From Flabesymbios commensalis (taxonomy: Eukaryota; Annelida; Polychaeta; Terebellida; Flabelligeridae): 64,000 bases of DNA. A program made the position numbers and the translations under genes. Within the stretch, counting starts at the first letter, position 1; every line of letters starts with the position of its first letter. The DNA is taken from positions 4,273,258 to 4,337,257 of the forward strand of contig OZ024904.1 in assembly GCA_964017125.1 (NCBI GenBank). Reading direction: 5' to 3'. The notes beneath the pieces were generated by a model. The model was not told the DNA's origin. It saw only the letters and a program-made list of their open reading frames with translations, and ran no database searches. Below, piece after piece: positions 35,590 to 46,546 of this stretch.

Positions 35590-36848
35590 ATCTTCAGTGT
35601 AGACTAATAATAATAATAATTCTATAACGCCTAACTCCTCGGAGCTCAGAGGCTCGACAATTCAAAACCGTATTCAAGAAATGTCCAAAAATAAAAGCAT
35701 GTGGTCGTCAACAGCCAGGTGCTGCGCAGTAAAGCCTAAGGAGCTGGGGGGGGGGGGGGGACAATCAAATAAATGGTTATTTATTAATTTTCTGAAAGTC
35801 GTATTATTCGCGACGCTGTTTGCGCGCTTATGGCAATAAGTAATGAATTCCAGAGGGTAGAACCTGCAACGTACAGTAAACCCTATAGCCGTAGGCATAT
35901 GGGAATAGGGCCTTCTTTGTTTTTATTCGTGAAACATAATTTTTGTGTGTCTGACGATCGTATAGGTCCCTATCCGTTTTTGGTGGACACGTGGCAACAG
36001 GAGATTTGATAGGTAGGCTACCGGTAGATTTATATCCTGGTTGATTAGAAACTAGTCAAGCAGCGTACGTGTGCATATTTTAAACTGGATGCTGAATTTA
36101 CTGGAAGCCAATGCGATGATTTTAATACAGGGATAGAGAGACTAAATCGGGTATCCTAGCCAGACAATTTTGGACACGCTGTAATTTTGAAAGGTTTTTT
36201 CCTGGTAGGGCCTATGTAATTACGCCCAATAAGAGCCGAGAAGTAGTCAATACCAGTAACTTAAATGCAATATAATATATTATATACTTCGAATATCCCG
36301 AATATGATAGAAACAAGCACTATACACACTTGAAATAGGCATATCATATGTTTCGAAAATTCAAATTATTGTCAAATAAGACTCCCAGCTTTCTTTGTTC
36401 AAAAGTTGTTCCGCAACTCTAAAACAATTTTGCTGTGTTAGTCATGAGATTATTGTCATTTTCATTCATTTAAAGCTGGCATCGCTCACACAAATTCCAG
36501 CTTCAAATCAGGTCCGAAGAAATCAGTTCAGAGGGGGGGGGGGCTTTAATGGGTCATGCCCCCCTCCCCAACACACCTGATTTGTTGTAGCAAATTAAAA
36601 AATACCCCTTGAAAATGAAAATATAATTCTCCAAAAGCGCTCAGATTTCAGACGAGCAAACAAAAATATTTTGTTGCCTCCCGTTTGGCCTCCCCCTCAA
36701 ACTCCAGAGAAATGAGAAATACCCCTACATTTAAAAATTGGACGTGTTGTAAATCGTAGTCAATAGTTTATTAGAGATGCAGTTATAGGTATGTACAGTT
36801 GGTCAATCTTAATCAATATTTTTATACAAAAAAATTATTGGGAAACAC
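35590..36848. other. No gene recognised
   Basis: This holds a short AAT microsatellite, G tracts near 35746 and 36534, and chance open frames. A short family A-like stem (AAAGCTGGCATCGC ... CCAGCTTCAAATC) occurs at about 36472-36510. Confidence 0.4.
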
Positions 36849-37079
36849 TTAACCCTTTGACTTCCAGGCCGGGGTGCATGCCAGGATCCAGATATACTGG
36901 TGTACGAGTTCTATTTTTCGTCATTTGAAGCTGGAATTGCTAACGCAATTTCCAGCTTCAAATGACGAAAAATACATAAATGTAGTATATATTTGACGAA
37001 AATTTGTGTCATTTTATGGTTACGTTCATTGACGAATGACGACGGAAAATTCCGTCATGTATGGTAGTGAAAAGGTTAA
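36849..37079. mobile_element. 223-bp TTAA MITE, subfamily A2
   Basis: TTAA stands at 36849-36852 and 37076-37079 with 223 bp between them. The hairpin TTTTTCGTCATTTGAAGC...GCTTCAAATGACGAAAAA is nearly perfect. A copy of identical length and very similar sequence lies at 50634-50864 inside a LINE. The right end reads CATGTATGGTAGTGAAAAGG. Confidence 0.82.
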
Positions 37080-37089
37080 AAGTGTCGTC

Positions 37090-37330
37090 CACATCTACAA
37101 GGGTAACCTTTAAACTGCTAAATCGACTATAGTCGTTTTAATTCGCTTCTTACGCGGCGAAAAACACTAACTGTTATTATGAACGAAATTAGAAAAATGT
37201 TTAGTCTCAAATTAAACAAATATGAGTAATTTCCACCCACTTGAAGTTACAATGTGGGTCGCGGTAGCGAGACAAAACTTCAAATGGGTGAAAATTTAAA
37301 TAATTTTATTTATCGCTTTAGGATAATCTG
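37090..37330. mobile_element. TTAA family C MITE (uninterrupted copy)
   Basis: It carries ATGAGTAATTTCCACCCACT, the ACTTGAAGTT...AACTTCAAATGGGTG hairpin and a decayed end near CGCTTTAGGATAATC. It lacks the nested family D element found in the copy at 18272-18755. Confidence 0.6.
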
Positions 37331-37342
37331 CATGAGTATGCC

Positions 37343-37756
37343 TATACTCGCCGTCAAATTAACCAGGATCGCATGATTTTTGGCGATTTCTCCGTCAATT
37401 CTGAACCGATTTTCTTCAAATTTTGCAAAGGCCATTTTCTATTCATATCCTAACAGCCCTGGAAATTTCGTAAAATTATATAGCTTATTCTATAAGTTAG
37501 ACCATTTGACATGTAATGAATTGAAGTTACGACGTTCCTCTTTAACCCCATTAAACTAATTTTACAATTTTATTACATGGCAAATGGTCTAACTTTTGAA
37601 ATATTGAATATTATTTTGCGAAATTTTTACCCCTGTTAGGATTTTAATAGAAAATGGCCTCTGCAAAATTTCAAGGAAATCAGTTCAAAATTGACGGAGA
37701 AATCGCCGAAAATCATGCGATCCTGGTTGATCATTTTTAATTTGACGGCGAGTATA
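37343..37756. mobile_element. Long-TIR MITE, family F, clear ends
   Basis: It starts TATACTCGCCGTCAAATT and ends AATTTGACGGCGAGTATA, so the terminal inverted repeats are perfect for 18 bp and extend with few mismatches for about 190 bp. TA-flanked termini would suit a Tc1/mariner-type origin (inference). Confidence 0.75.
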
Positions 37757-37980
37757 TACATTTATCATAAAAAAATAATAATAATACAGTAATCAAGTAT
37801 CCGCCATGATTTAATTATCGTCTATTTTTTTCAGCTCAGAAGGTTCGAACCCTTTGATCACCCTTCACGCATAAAGTGCAAGGTACAACACATTTTGGAT
37901 AACATAAATTGATTCCTCTATCTGCTTGCTTGTGACGCATATTCTAGAGTCATTGAGCATATTTCATACAGGTCTACATA

Positions 37981-37986
<6 letters not shown>

Positions 37987-38016
<30 letters not shown>
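37987..38016. repeat. (TA)n microsatellite
   Basis: An uninterrupted run of AT dinucleotides. The DNA on either side (37757-38639) shows no gene, only phrases like ATGGCGGCCATTTTG that recur in several orientations. Confidence 0.85.
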
Positions 38017-38639
38017 TCCTACACCACTAATCACGACAATAGCCTGTTGGGCCCGAAGGGATATTGTCGTCCCCTTCGTGCACCGCCGCCATACGCCGCC
38101 ATTTTAGTTATTACAACATGGTCCAACAGATTGAATTCCAATTTATACAAACATTCAACCCCTCGGCAATTTGTTTTTACCAAAGGTCAAGGTCTCAGGT
38201 AAAAAGTCAATTTTAAGGTCATAGATTCAAGAAAATTTCTTGTCAACGCAATAACTTGAAAAAGAATGATTGGATCTCTCAATTTTTCTATGAGAAGTTA
38301 CCAATGCATATGGAAGGAGATGGCCTGATTAGTTTTTCAGCTTTCCATCGATAATCAAAATGGCCGCCAGCTGATGAATTGGTTGAATTCACAATATATA
38401 TAAGTTTATGGGGTCTGTGAGTCTACTATGCGTTTCATGTGTGTAGCGACCGAAAGTGAGGCTATGGCGGCCATTTTGATTTTATCAATTTAAAATTTCT
38501 TGTTAGCACGATATTAACTTGCAAAAATATGTAATTATAGGATCTCTTCATTTTTTTATGTGAAGTCACCCATGAGTATGGAGATGATCTGATTACTTTT
38601 TCAGCTTTCCACTGATTTATAATCAAAATAGCCGTCAGC

Positions 38640-38912
38640 TTAAAGGCACATGCCCACGCTAAAATCATTAAAAAAATCGGTGATTTTATTTTGGCTTCTT
38701 AATAAGACCATATGATGTAAACATGTCCATAGACTAGAACTGCAAAAGTTTTTAAATTTTTCTGCTGCGTATTCACCAGCTAGGCTAGATATAGAGACGA
38801 AATTCCCGTATATCCTATTTTTGACATGGTTGTCAAAAATTAGAAATCGAGAATTTTGTCTCTATATCTAGCCTAACTGATAAATGCAAATGCACAGCAC
38901 AAAAATTAAAAG
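38640..38912. mobile_element. Partial copy of the palindromic MITE at 2377-2760
   Basis: The left arm TTAAAGGCACATGCCC through GCTAGGCTAGATATAGAGAC is well preserved. The right arm is present only up to about AAATGCACAGCAC. Confidence 0.72.
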
Positions 38913-39477
38913 TCTATTGATATTGTCCGTTTTCATGTGCGACCGAAAACGAGGCTATGGCGACCATCCTGATTTTATCAATTAAATAAATCATAATTAT
39001 TCTCAGTTAAATGCCTTTATTTTTAGTTTAAATGCCTTGAAACCTGGCATATAGGTTTTTGGGTTCAGCGAGTTTATTGTAAGTTTTTATGTGCGACTGA
39101 AAACGAGGCGCGGCGCTATGGTGGCCACCAAAATTGTGTAATTTTCATTCATTATGTGTGTGTTGGGGGGGTTGGGGGGGGGGGGTTGGGTGTCACCTCC
39201 GCGTGCTCCACCCTGGGCAACTTCATAGAAGGCCAAGAACACCCAGTCATTGGGAAAGACATATTTGCTTCTATTTGTGTCTTCTTTATAGCCTTTTTCT
39301 CATTGTGTAGACTGTTCTCTTATGCATTGATGTTCTTGCGTATTGCTTCTTTGCTTAGTCAACTCTAGTCTTTGTCACTATTTTTTGTCCTACATTTTAT
39401 TAATTTAATGGTTTCTCTGTGGCATCCTGGTGGGTAATGAAGCATTTCAGAGAGAAGCCATTGCCATATACAATTAG

Positions 39478-39567
39478 CCTGGGGTGACTTACGGCGTTCT
39501 CACGGTTCGTGATCGCTCTGTGGTGCTCTTCAATATCATAGACCTGATTACCAACTGTGGAGGCACT
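39478..39567 (+). other. Candidate exon, LamG-like domain, part 1
   Basis: A 90-nt open segment (phase 0 at both ends) follows an AG at 39476-39477 and ends at a GTAAGT donor. It reads VTYGVLTVRDRSVVLFNIID then LITNCGGT. The acceptor context is weak and an in-frame stop stands just before it, so any real exon must start here. The local base composition is richer in GC than its AT-rich flanks. The opposite strand also has splice-like signals (acceptor CTTACAG, donor GTAAGT), which makes the strand uncertain. Confidence 0.33.
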
Positions 39568-39724
39568 GTAAGTCTTTAATTTTTGAGAATTTGTTCTTTT
39601 CAATGGTTTCTCTGTTCATTGTTTTTGTCATTCATATTTATGTCAATTTAGATTGTGTACATATATACATACAGTATATACATACAGTACTTACATAGAA
39701 TAATTTTATTTTGAGTGGATACAG

Positions 39725-39796
39725 TGCTGGTTTGGTGTTGATCGTCATCAGGATTATGTATTCGATGGCAGCTTCGATGACCTCAGATTAAGTTGA
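39725..39796 (+). other. Candidate terminal exon, LamG-like domain, part 2
   Basis: After the acceptor GAGTGGATACAG the frame that fits the previous segment reads CWFGVDRHQDYVFDGSFDD then LRLS and a TGA stop. The phrase G.....YVFDGSFDDLRL resembles the final strands of LamG / concanavalin-A-like domains (iG...yF.G.iDdvRl). The two segments together give about 53 residues with the right spacing for such a domain. This is a lead, not a firm gene. Confidence 0.33.
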
Positions 39797-40439
39797 GCCA
39801 CAATTTTACTCTCCCACTCCGGATATGATTGGCACTGAATATATCAAGAATTATTTATTTCTATTGTTATATATTTGTTTTGACACAGACACTGTTTTGT
39901 GACTTTCAATTATAATTATTTTTGTCATCTTTTTGTATTAATTTATATTGTGTATCGGCGCTGGCGCTGTTTAAGGTTCTTAAAATGTATATTATACTCA
40001 ATACAAAACTCGCTACTTATAGGTGCCAGAAGCACCATCATGTTATCATCAATCGTTTTTATCTCAATGCCTTAATGCAGACATACTGTTATCAGTTTGA
40101 TCTTTTTACTTTATCACTTTTACTGTTCAAGATATCATATTATTTCAGTCTGAATTGTCATTTAAATGGCCATACTGGCCGAAAAATGACGTAAAAAAAG
40201 ATATTTTACTTATTTACTTACATTCATTGTGTGAATTGTTGTATCTATTTATAGCTATTGCCGGCTAGTGTTCATTCTACATTTAAGAAACTATGCTTTA
40301 AAAATTCAAATATTGTTTTATTACATATAGTCCAGCTACATAATTATGCATTTGTTCGTATCTTTAGGCTTCTACGTTTTCCAGAGTGTATTTTTTGCAA
40401 CTACATATCATATGTGTTTTACACACAGTAGCTATTTTA

Positions 40440-40655
40440 TCTCTGGTTTTGGTGCGAGAAACATGTGTCGTCATATCTTGGTAATGACATTTAATTTTAT
40501 TTTAAGTAGGCATCATTTACATTTTTTAAATATTATTTATTTATTATGGTAATGCCACTTAACATGATTTTGATTCTGTATGTGATAGCATGTATATTTT
40601 CGTGTGCTTTTACCAAACTAACCTCTTTGTATATATACAAAAAGGTTAGTTTGGT
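40440..40655. repeat. Dispersed repeat with terminal hairpin, copy 1
   Basis: The segment matches, in reverse complement, 44375-44560 (shared blocks: CATCATTTACATTTT, GCCACT.AAGAT, TTTTACCAAACTAACC). It ends in the palindrome TACCAAACTAACC...GGTTAGTTTGGTA at 40611-40655. No family was recognised. An AATAAA at 40697-40702 lies just beyond. Confidence 0.55.
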
Positions 40656-40796
40656 ATTATATACGTCTATAATAAGTCTATAACTTTTTTTATTTCAATA
40701 AAATATATGTCTGGCTGTAGCAAATCACAACGCGCCTCATACGAGCCAACACGACACATTAACCTTTGTAGAGCTAAATTATATTTACTTACATTT

Positions 40797-40930
40797 ACGC
40801 TCACTTGAAGTTGTGTGTCTCTACAGCGACCCACAACTTCAAGTGTTGGCGTAATCTTGGCCCACCGTCTACCACGCTGGTCCAATCATAAGCCAACATC
40901 GGGAAAACGTCCGAGATTTTTGCTGGGCAA
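40797..40930. repeat. Family C hairpin joined to a family E remnant
   Basis: TCACTTGAAGTTGTGTG and ACCCACAACTTCAAGTG form the family C stem. It runs directly into GGCCCACCGTCTACCACGCT and TTTGCTGGGC, which are family E features. Confidence 0.5.
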
Positions 40931-40934
40931 CTAC

Positions 40935-41125
40935 CACTACTACTACCACTCATTCGTATCGACTGGGGCTTGTAACCTGGAGGTACCAGGTTCGAATCCC
41001 GATCGGGCCGGATTTTTGTCATTCGAAATAAGAGCAGGGCATAGTACCGGCTTCGGGCTTCCTTCTGTCGCGATATTGCCATGATTGTGCAGAAAGCGAC
41101 GTAAACCAATATCCATTTATATTCA
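40935..41125 (+). mobile_element. tRNA-derived SINE fragment
   Basis: A canonical pol III B box GGTTCGAATCC lies at 40989-40999, followed by GATCGGGCC and a tail ending GCGACGTAAACC. No clear A box or foldable full tRNA is present, so this is a SINE remnant rather than a tRNA gene. Confidence 0.55.
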
Positions 41126-41135
41126 TATACCACTA

Positions 41136-41545
41136 CTTTAGCCGCGGTCGCATTAATTTGTAGCATGTCTTTTTTGGTCAATTTTCCACCGATTTTCGTT
41201 AGATTGTACAAGCCCTATTGTATTGTATCCCTCCTGCTACCCTGCAAATTTCGTGCGGAGCGAGTAGACACATATTCCGAAAGTTAGACCATTTGACATG
41301 CAATGCGAATCAGGGCTTAAAACGGACGTCAACTTTTGCTGTTATATAGAGGGACGTACGATTATCATATAAAATGGTCTAACTTTTGAGCTTATAAAAA
41401 ATATTTTAAAATGGAAAGAAAATTTCAGGATATTTGTCGGGGGACTCGAAAAGGGTCTTTACAAAACTTCATGAAAATCGGTACAGAATTGACTGAGAAA
41501 TTGACGAAAAATATGCGCTACAAGTCATGCGACGGCGACTGTATA
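41136..41545. mobile_element. Long-TIR MITE, family F
   Basis: The arms share AAGTTAGACCATTTGACATG and AAAATGGTCTAACTTTTGAG. The ends (GCCGCGGTCGCAT against ATGCGACGGCGAC) are inverted. Confidence 0.65.
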
Positions 41546-41694
41546 GCCCATCCCAAAAATATGAGATATCAACCGAACGTCGACGTAATGCTGGTGCACC
41601 GTTTGTGATTGCTGGCCCAAACATTAAACCAGCATTGGGGAATGTATTGTGTTTGCTGGGGGCCTGGTATCATCTGCAGATCACATTGGGTCAG

Positions 41695-41803
41695 CCCAGC
41701 AAACCATGAGATGCTGGCCCAACGTTGGTTTACTGTTGGGTCAACGTCGCAGACGGTGGCCAACAGTGAACCAACATTGGGCCAACATCTCACATGTGCT
41801 GGG
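41695..41803. mobile_element. Fold-back element, family E, 109 bp
   Basis: It starts CCCAGCAAACC and ends GTGCTGGG, with AG directly before and directly after. The central fold is TTGGGTCAACGTCGCAGACG with its partner. An adjacent partial copy spans about 41575-41662. Confidence 0.72.
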
Positions 41804-41849
41804 AGCCCCGTCATAGTGTGTAATGTGGGAGGTGCCGCACTTTGACACC

Positions 41850-42772
41850 TCCACCAGTCGACCTGTCTATACAGTAAACACTGTAAATAGTAACAAAGAA
41901 ATATGTCGCGGAATTATTTAAAAAAAAAAAATTTATGTATTGGGATAGTTCAATACAATACAAATCAATTCAGTTTATCTAGTGAACTAAATTCGATCAG
42001 ATATATGCCACAAACAAGGTAAATACTTAAAATAACAAATGTTTACAATATTGGTTTAAAATTGACAATGTAAGAAAGACAATGTATAGTATCATAATAC
42101 ATATCAAATGTAAATATTGCCAGTTTTATGAAGGCATTTCAAGTCTTTTCAGATTTAATTGAACATTAAGCAGCACCCGTTTGGTCATTTTTCAAAATCT
42201 AATTCTCCATTTAATCGAATTTAATTCTTTAAAAAATTAGCTTCGCAAAAAGATTTTGTCAGATCATGACAATTATTCCCAACATTATTATTGTGTCTTA
42301 TAAACCTATTACCGTATTCACACCGTTCTGTGGTAATTTTCATTGATTTGAAATCAATATGCTGACTAAATTTCCAGTTGCAAATGAATGAAAATTATTT
42401 AGAAATATATTATATTACATTAGAAATTTTATTAAATGAACATTGAAATACACCAGCACTGCTCAAGTGCCGATGTTGACGCTTTTTGTCAATTTAGAGT
42501 AAAAGCATATGTATGTGATGTTTGTTTTATTGTTTTCTGGTGGCAATTCTATACATTCAATCAAAGCAGGTGGGGAACATTTCGTAATTTACGGTATAAA
42601 TATTCACAGTCATCTTAACTATGTTAACGATGCGAGTGTTCACTTCATCAATAATTCAAACCGCTTCAGAGAAGAATACATTATATTTTAAATAGAAGTG
42701 AATTTCGACCAGAATAATCTATTAAGAGGGATCATTTAGGGGTGAGTTACTTAACATTACGGCTCATTATAT
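41850..42772. other. AT-rich DNA, no gene recognised
   Basis: Chance open frames only. Near 42340-42395 a decayed stem of the AATCAATATGCTG...CCAGTTGCAAATGAATG kind is visible. Confidence 0.4.
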
Positions 42773-43190
42773 TTAACCCTTGTCCTGCAGAAGTGTTTGT
42801 TTTTGTTTACCATTCATTTGAAGCTACAATTTCTAACGCAATTCCTAGCTTCAAACGCAATTCCCAGCTTCAAATCACGAAACCTATATTTATTTAATAT
42901 CTCCTGAATTGAATTATTGATTTACTGAACATCTATCACAAAGATTCCTGAAATGTTCAACCCTTACAGCGCGGGGATCGAGTTAGACGTCAGAATATGA
43001 CGTCTGTAGACGTCTAATGTCGATCACCGCACTGAAAGAGTAAACATATTTCTAATGGCCGTAGACCCATAACATAGGTATTCAAATGAAGCGGAAAGAG
43101 CTGAATAAGACATTTATGATGATTTCAATTTGAAAAAACCCTTTGGTCTCCATGCCTTATGCAAAAATATGTCAGCGCATTAAGGGTTAA
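42773..43190. mobile_element. Two abutting TTAA MITEs (families A and B)
   Basis: TTAACCCTTGTCCTGCAG opens a family A copy whose hairpin arm GCTTCAAACGCAATTCC is partly duplicated. At about 42957 it meets a family B copy that starts CAACCCTTACAGCGCGGGG, with the GACGTCTGTAGACGTC stem, and ends TTAAGGGTTAA at 43190. Confidence 0.65.
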
Positions 43191-43211
43191 CAGACATTGA
43201 ATTTAATTATT

Positions 43212-43461
43212 TACCCCTTTAAGCCCCTATGATGCATCAATGCATGATTGTACAAATCTGAAAACAGACTTTATTTTGCTAATATTAAGGGGTTTTAGAA
43301 GGGAAATATTCATGAAACTTTTACCAATACATGGCAATTTTCTTAAATTTTTCACCCAGTTCAAATCATCTTCGTCCACTACAAGTCGAGAATTGCGACA
43401 GCAATTCGCGGCTTGTAGTGGATGAAGATGACATTGATAAACTCAGGCTTGAAAGGGTTAA
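43212..43461. mobile_element. TTAA family D MITE
   Basis: It carries CCCTATGATGCATCAATGCA at the left. The hairpin CCACTACAAGTCGAGAATTG pairs with CAATTCGCGGCTTGTAGTGG. It ends CAGGCTTGAAAGGGTTAA. Confidence 0.7.
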
Positions 43462-43639
43462 TTTACTGAATATCTGTCAGAAATATTCCTAGCATGAAAA
43501 GGGTTTATGTAACAATGAACTATATAATCTGATATATTCTAATATATTCTGATCTACACAAATGAAAAATGAAATGATTCGGGCTTTAGGCCACTTTTGT
43601 GCACATGCAGGCAAACTTAGGCAAGGAAAACCTCCTGAG

Positions 43640-43870
43640 AATGGTGAGATGACACTGCCCTTCAGACACAGGATTCGAAATTTAAACCATTGGAGGTCTG
43701 AGGCCGAGCACGCTACCTCTCGGTCACGGAGGATTCCGACAATACTGAGTTTTACGAGTGGATGTGGAAGAAACATTTTTTCTTCTTTTAAACCGCCGAG
43801 ACCGGGAAACGAACCCCGAACTCTGGCGTGAATGGCAGCGGTGCTAACCACTACCCTAGGGCCCCGCGGC
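43640..43870 (-). mobile_element. Two tRNA-derived SINE heads in tandem
   Basis: On the minus strand one head has A-box-like TAGTGGTTAGCACC (43840-43853) and B-box-like GGTTCGTTTCCC (43804-43815). A second head about 100 bp downstream has TGACCGAGAGGTAGCGTG (43709-43726) and ATTTCGAATCC (43671-43681). Each pair has A-to-B spacing near that of a tRNA. Neither folds convincingly into a complete tRNA, so a dimeric SINE or two adjacent SINEs is the better reading. Confidence 0.58.
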
Positions 43871-43911
43871 AGTAATATAACAGGTGATAGAACTGAACTC
43901 TGTACATTTTA

Positions 43912-43990
43912 AGCAGGAGACATTGAGCCAGTGTTGGGCCAGTTTCGAGGACGGTGGCCTAACATTGAGCCAACACTGGCTCAATGTATC
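43912..43990. repeat. Family E fold-back remnant
   Basis: ATTGAGCCAGTGTTGGGCC and its partner GAGCCAACACTGGCTCAAT form a strong fold. The outer CCCAGC ends are lacking. DNA from 43991 to 44374 shows no gene. Confidence 0.5.
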
Positions 43991-44374
43991 GGCTATCCAT
44001 TGTAGCATAAATATATATACTATGACGTAGCAAGCTACTACAGCCATGAGCTTGATTTTGACACATGACAATTTATTCATCCCTACAGCTCATTATATCG
44101 CTGCTAGAGACACTCGAGTGCGATTTATTACTTTCGCAAAAGATAATAAATGTATTTATAGTAAAGATATTCATGTAGGCTATACACTATACAAATATAT
44201 TTCAACCACCCAGCAACCACAAATTTGATCTCGTTTTTATTCATCTTGAGACGTGAATTTCTGCCGCCAAGTTAATAAAAATGTCCAATATAAAGATAAT
44301 ATAGATGGATAGATATTTTATTGACATAAATAACACGTCTTCACACACTTATTTGTCATAGTATCATACATACA

Positions 44375-44560
44375 TGTATATATATGGTTAGTTTGGTAAA
44401 ATCACACGAACATATAAATGTTATCAGATACAGAATTTAAATCTTCAGTGGCATTGCCATAATAAAACACTGGGTATTTTGAAAATGTAAATGATGACTA
44501 ATTAAAATGGAATTAAATGGCATTAACAAGATATGAAGACAAGATAGTATGAAGATAATA
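44375..44560. repeat. Dispersed repeat, copy 2 (inverted)
   Basis: This is the reverse-complement partner of 40440-40655, with about three quarters of positions shared by eye. It includes GGTTAGTTTGGTAAAATCAC. Confidence 0.5.
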
Positions 44561-44665
44561 TCTCAAATTTGATTTGATTTTGAATTAAACCTCGTGACGT
44601 CTTCATTGTGATGGATTATACAATTTCAAAACATGCCATGAGGAGCATAAAGGTGATAACAGAGT

Positions 44666-44896
44666 TTAACCCTTTCAGCACGGGGACCGAATTTATACGT
44701 CAGCGTCAGATTCTGACGTATAAAGACGGTCCCCGCACTGAAAGAATTAAAATATATGTACTGGCCGTAGACCCATAACATATGTATTCAAGTGAATCGG
44801 AAATTGCTAACTGAGACATTTTTGATGGTTTCAAATTGAAAAAACCTCTCTGGTTTATACAAAAATATTTCAGGGCTGTAAGGGTTGAAGGGTTAA
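44666..44896. mobile_element. TTAA family B MITE
   Basis: TTAACCCTTTCAGCACGGGG to GTAAGGGTTGAAGGGTTAA. It carries the hairpin GACCGAATTTATACGTCAG with its partner and the GGCCGTAGACCCATAACATA block. Confidence 0.7.
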
Positions 44897-45144
44897 ATGC
44901 ATAGAAACAAGAATGTCTGTAATATGAATTTGCGCATGCGTATTAGGAGAATAATATATCATATTTCAGTCTGCGAAACTTCACATTAGAAAACGAACGA
45001 TACAATATTGTTACACATTTGTATAGTCGGTTCAACGGTGAAGGATTGTCCAAAATTAAAGTTATAGAATATAGTTCACAAATTTATTGATGAAAATAAT
45101 TTGTTTCCGGCGCTGAGAGGGTTAAGCGGAATGGCATCTGCCAT

Positions 45145-45253
45145 CCCAGCATGCACGGTATATGCATTCTATGCCGGCTCAATGTTGGGCCACCGTCTTC
45201 GACGCTGTCCCAACATTGAACCGCCATAAAATGAATATATCGTACATGCCGGG
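45145..45253. mobile_element. Fold-back element, family E, 109 bp with AT duplication
   Basis: It starts CCCAGCATGCACG and ends CGTACATGCCGGG. AT stands on both sides. The central TTGGGCCACCGTCTTCGACG fold is present. Confidence 0.72.
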
Positions 45254-45289
45254 ATGGCATCAGTTCATCACGTGTATAGAATATATTCT

Positions 45290-45420
45290 GTTTAACACTT
45301 CTGTTGCTGAGTTGTTTTTATTTTTTCGTCACTTGAAGCTGCAATAATGTTTGCAATTTCCAGCTTCAAATGATGAAAAATAATTATACTTGTGAAAAAC
45401 GAATTGAATTATTTGCTTCA
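45290..45420. mobile_element. TTAA family A MITE, partial
   Basis: TTAACACTTCTGTTGCTGAG leads into the hairpin TTTTTCGTCACTTGAAGC with its partner GCTTCAAATGATGAAAAA. The right end is unclear; a GGCACGGCAAG-like end may lie near 45505. Confidence 0.5.
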
Positions 45421-45675
45421 GGAATCATCCACCACATGATTTCAATTATGAATTTTATCTTTGTTATTGGTATTTTATTTAGTTTGGCCTTAGCACGGCA
45501 AGAGTTGGTATCATGTCCTGTATAATGAATAATGTATAATGTGGCTATAACTATAGATGCTGGTAGTGTATAGTGCCGGAGTAGCTGCTAGAGAAATGAC
45601 CTGTTATGACGCTGTAGCGGAGTGACAGCGGCCTTAGCCTCGAGCCCACTCACTACATGTTGTAAGGTAGGGCTA

Positions 45676-45794
45676 CAGGGGCCGTATTCTCGTACAAGTT
45701 ACGATATATCTAGGCTTCGGATTGGTCGAGATGGTCATCTCGACCAATCCGAAGCCTACGATTTATCGTAACTTGTACGAGAATACGGTCCAGG
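45676..45794. repeat. Near-perfect fold-back element
   Basis: GGCCGTATTCTCGTACAAGT at the left pairs with ACTTGTACGAGAATACGGTCC at the right. The stem continues through CGGATTGGTCGAGATG to the centre, about 53 bp per arm with few mismatches. No coding content. Confidence 0.75.
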
Positions 45795-45989
45795 CAAGAG
45801 CCAATATTGCACCAGCTGAGCTATTATCATGATTATGGCTTCATGAGGTGTTCACAAAAGTTACACCTCATACGATAAATGTTTGATATTTAAAAGGCGT
45901 ATTTTTCTTTTAATGTGGTTGCATTCAGAGATCCATCTCAGTTCTTCCATACCTGCATAACAATTTTTAATTGTTCTTCATTTCATCAT

Positions 45990-46400
45990 AAAACACCCTT
46001 TAAACCCTCACGATGCATCAAGGCATCATTTAGCATCTCTGAAAAAAACCTAATTCCCTACACCTAAGGGCTTTTGAAGGTCAATGTTCATGGATCTGTT
46101 TTTGCTTATACAACTCACCTCAAGTCATCTTCATACACTACAGCAATTCTCGGCTTGTAGTGATTGAAGACTACAAATTACAAAATTAAGCTTGACTGGG
46201 TTCTTGTAATACATCTCCTGGATATATGGCTTATACAAAAATATGTCAGCGCATTAACCCTTTAAGCCCTCACGATGCCTCAAAGCATCATCTTGCATCT
46301 CTGAAAAAATACCTAATTTCCTACAACTAGTGCTTTTAGAGCGACAATTTTCGTGGAAATTTTGCGCTATAAAAGTTAAAAATAATTTCTGTTCAATGGG
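45990..46400. mobile_element. Two family D MITE copies, one 5'-only
   Basis: The first copy (about 45997-46215) has CCCTCACGATGCATCAAGGC and a decayed hairpin with CAATTCTCGGCTTGTAGTG. The second (from about 46256) starts TTAACCCTTTAAGCCCTCAC and is lost after about 46400. Confidence 0.55.
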
Positions 46401-46546
46401 CAACCCTATTATCAGTTTACCGTCGGCCACAATGACATGTTCGATTTAGTCCTTCTCAGAATACACAATATATCATCAACTCGATGTTGGGCTAATGTTG
46501 GGTCGCCTTCTGCGACGCTGGCATCGGGTTAATATCTCTTGTTTAC

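Noticed and set aside
40935-41125. tRNA gene call on the B box GGTTCGAATCC
   Set aside because: No complete cloverleaf or convincing A box; a SINE remnant is the better reading. The same holds for 43640-43870 and 63290-63410.
43489-43851. 120-codon frame over 43.5-43.85 kb
   Set aside because: It overlaps two SINE heads; the frame is a by-product of their sequence.
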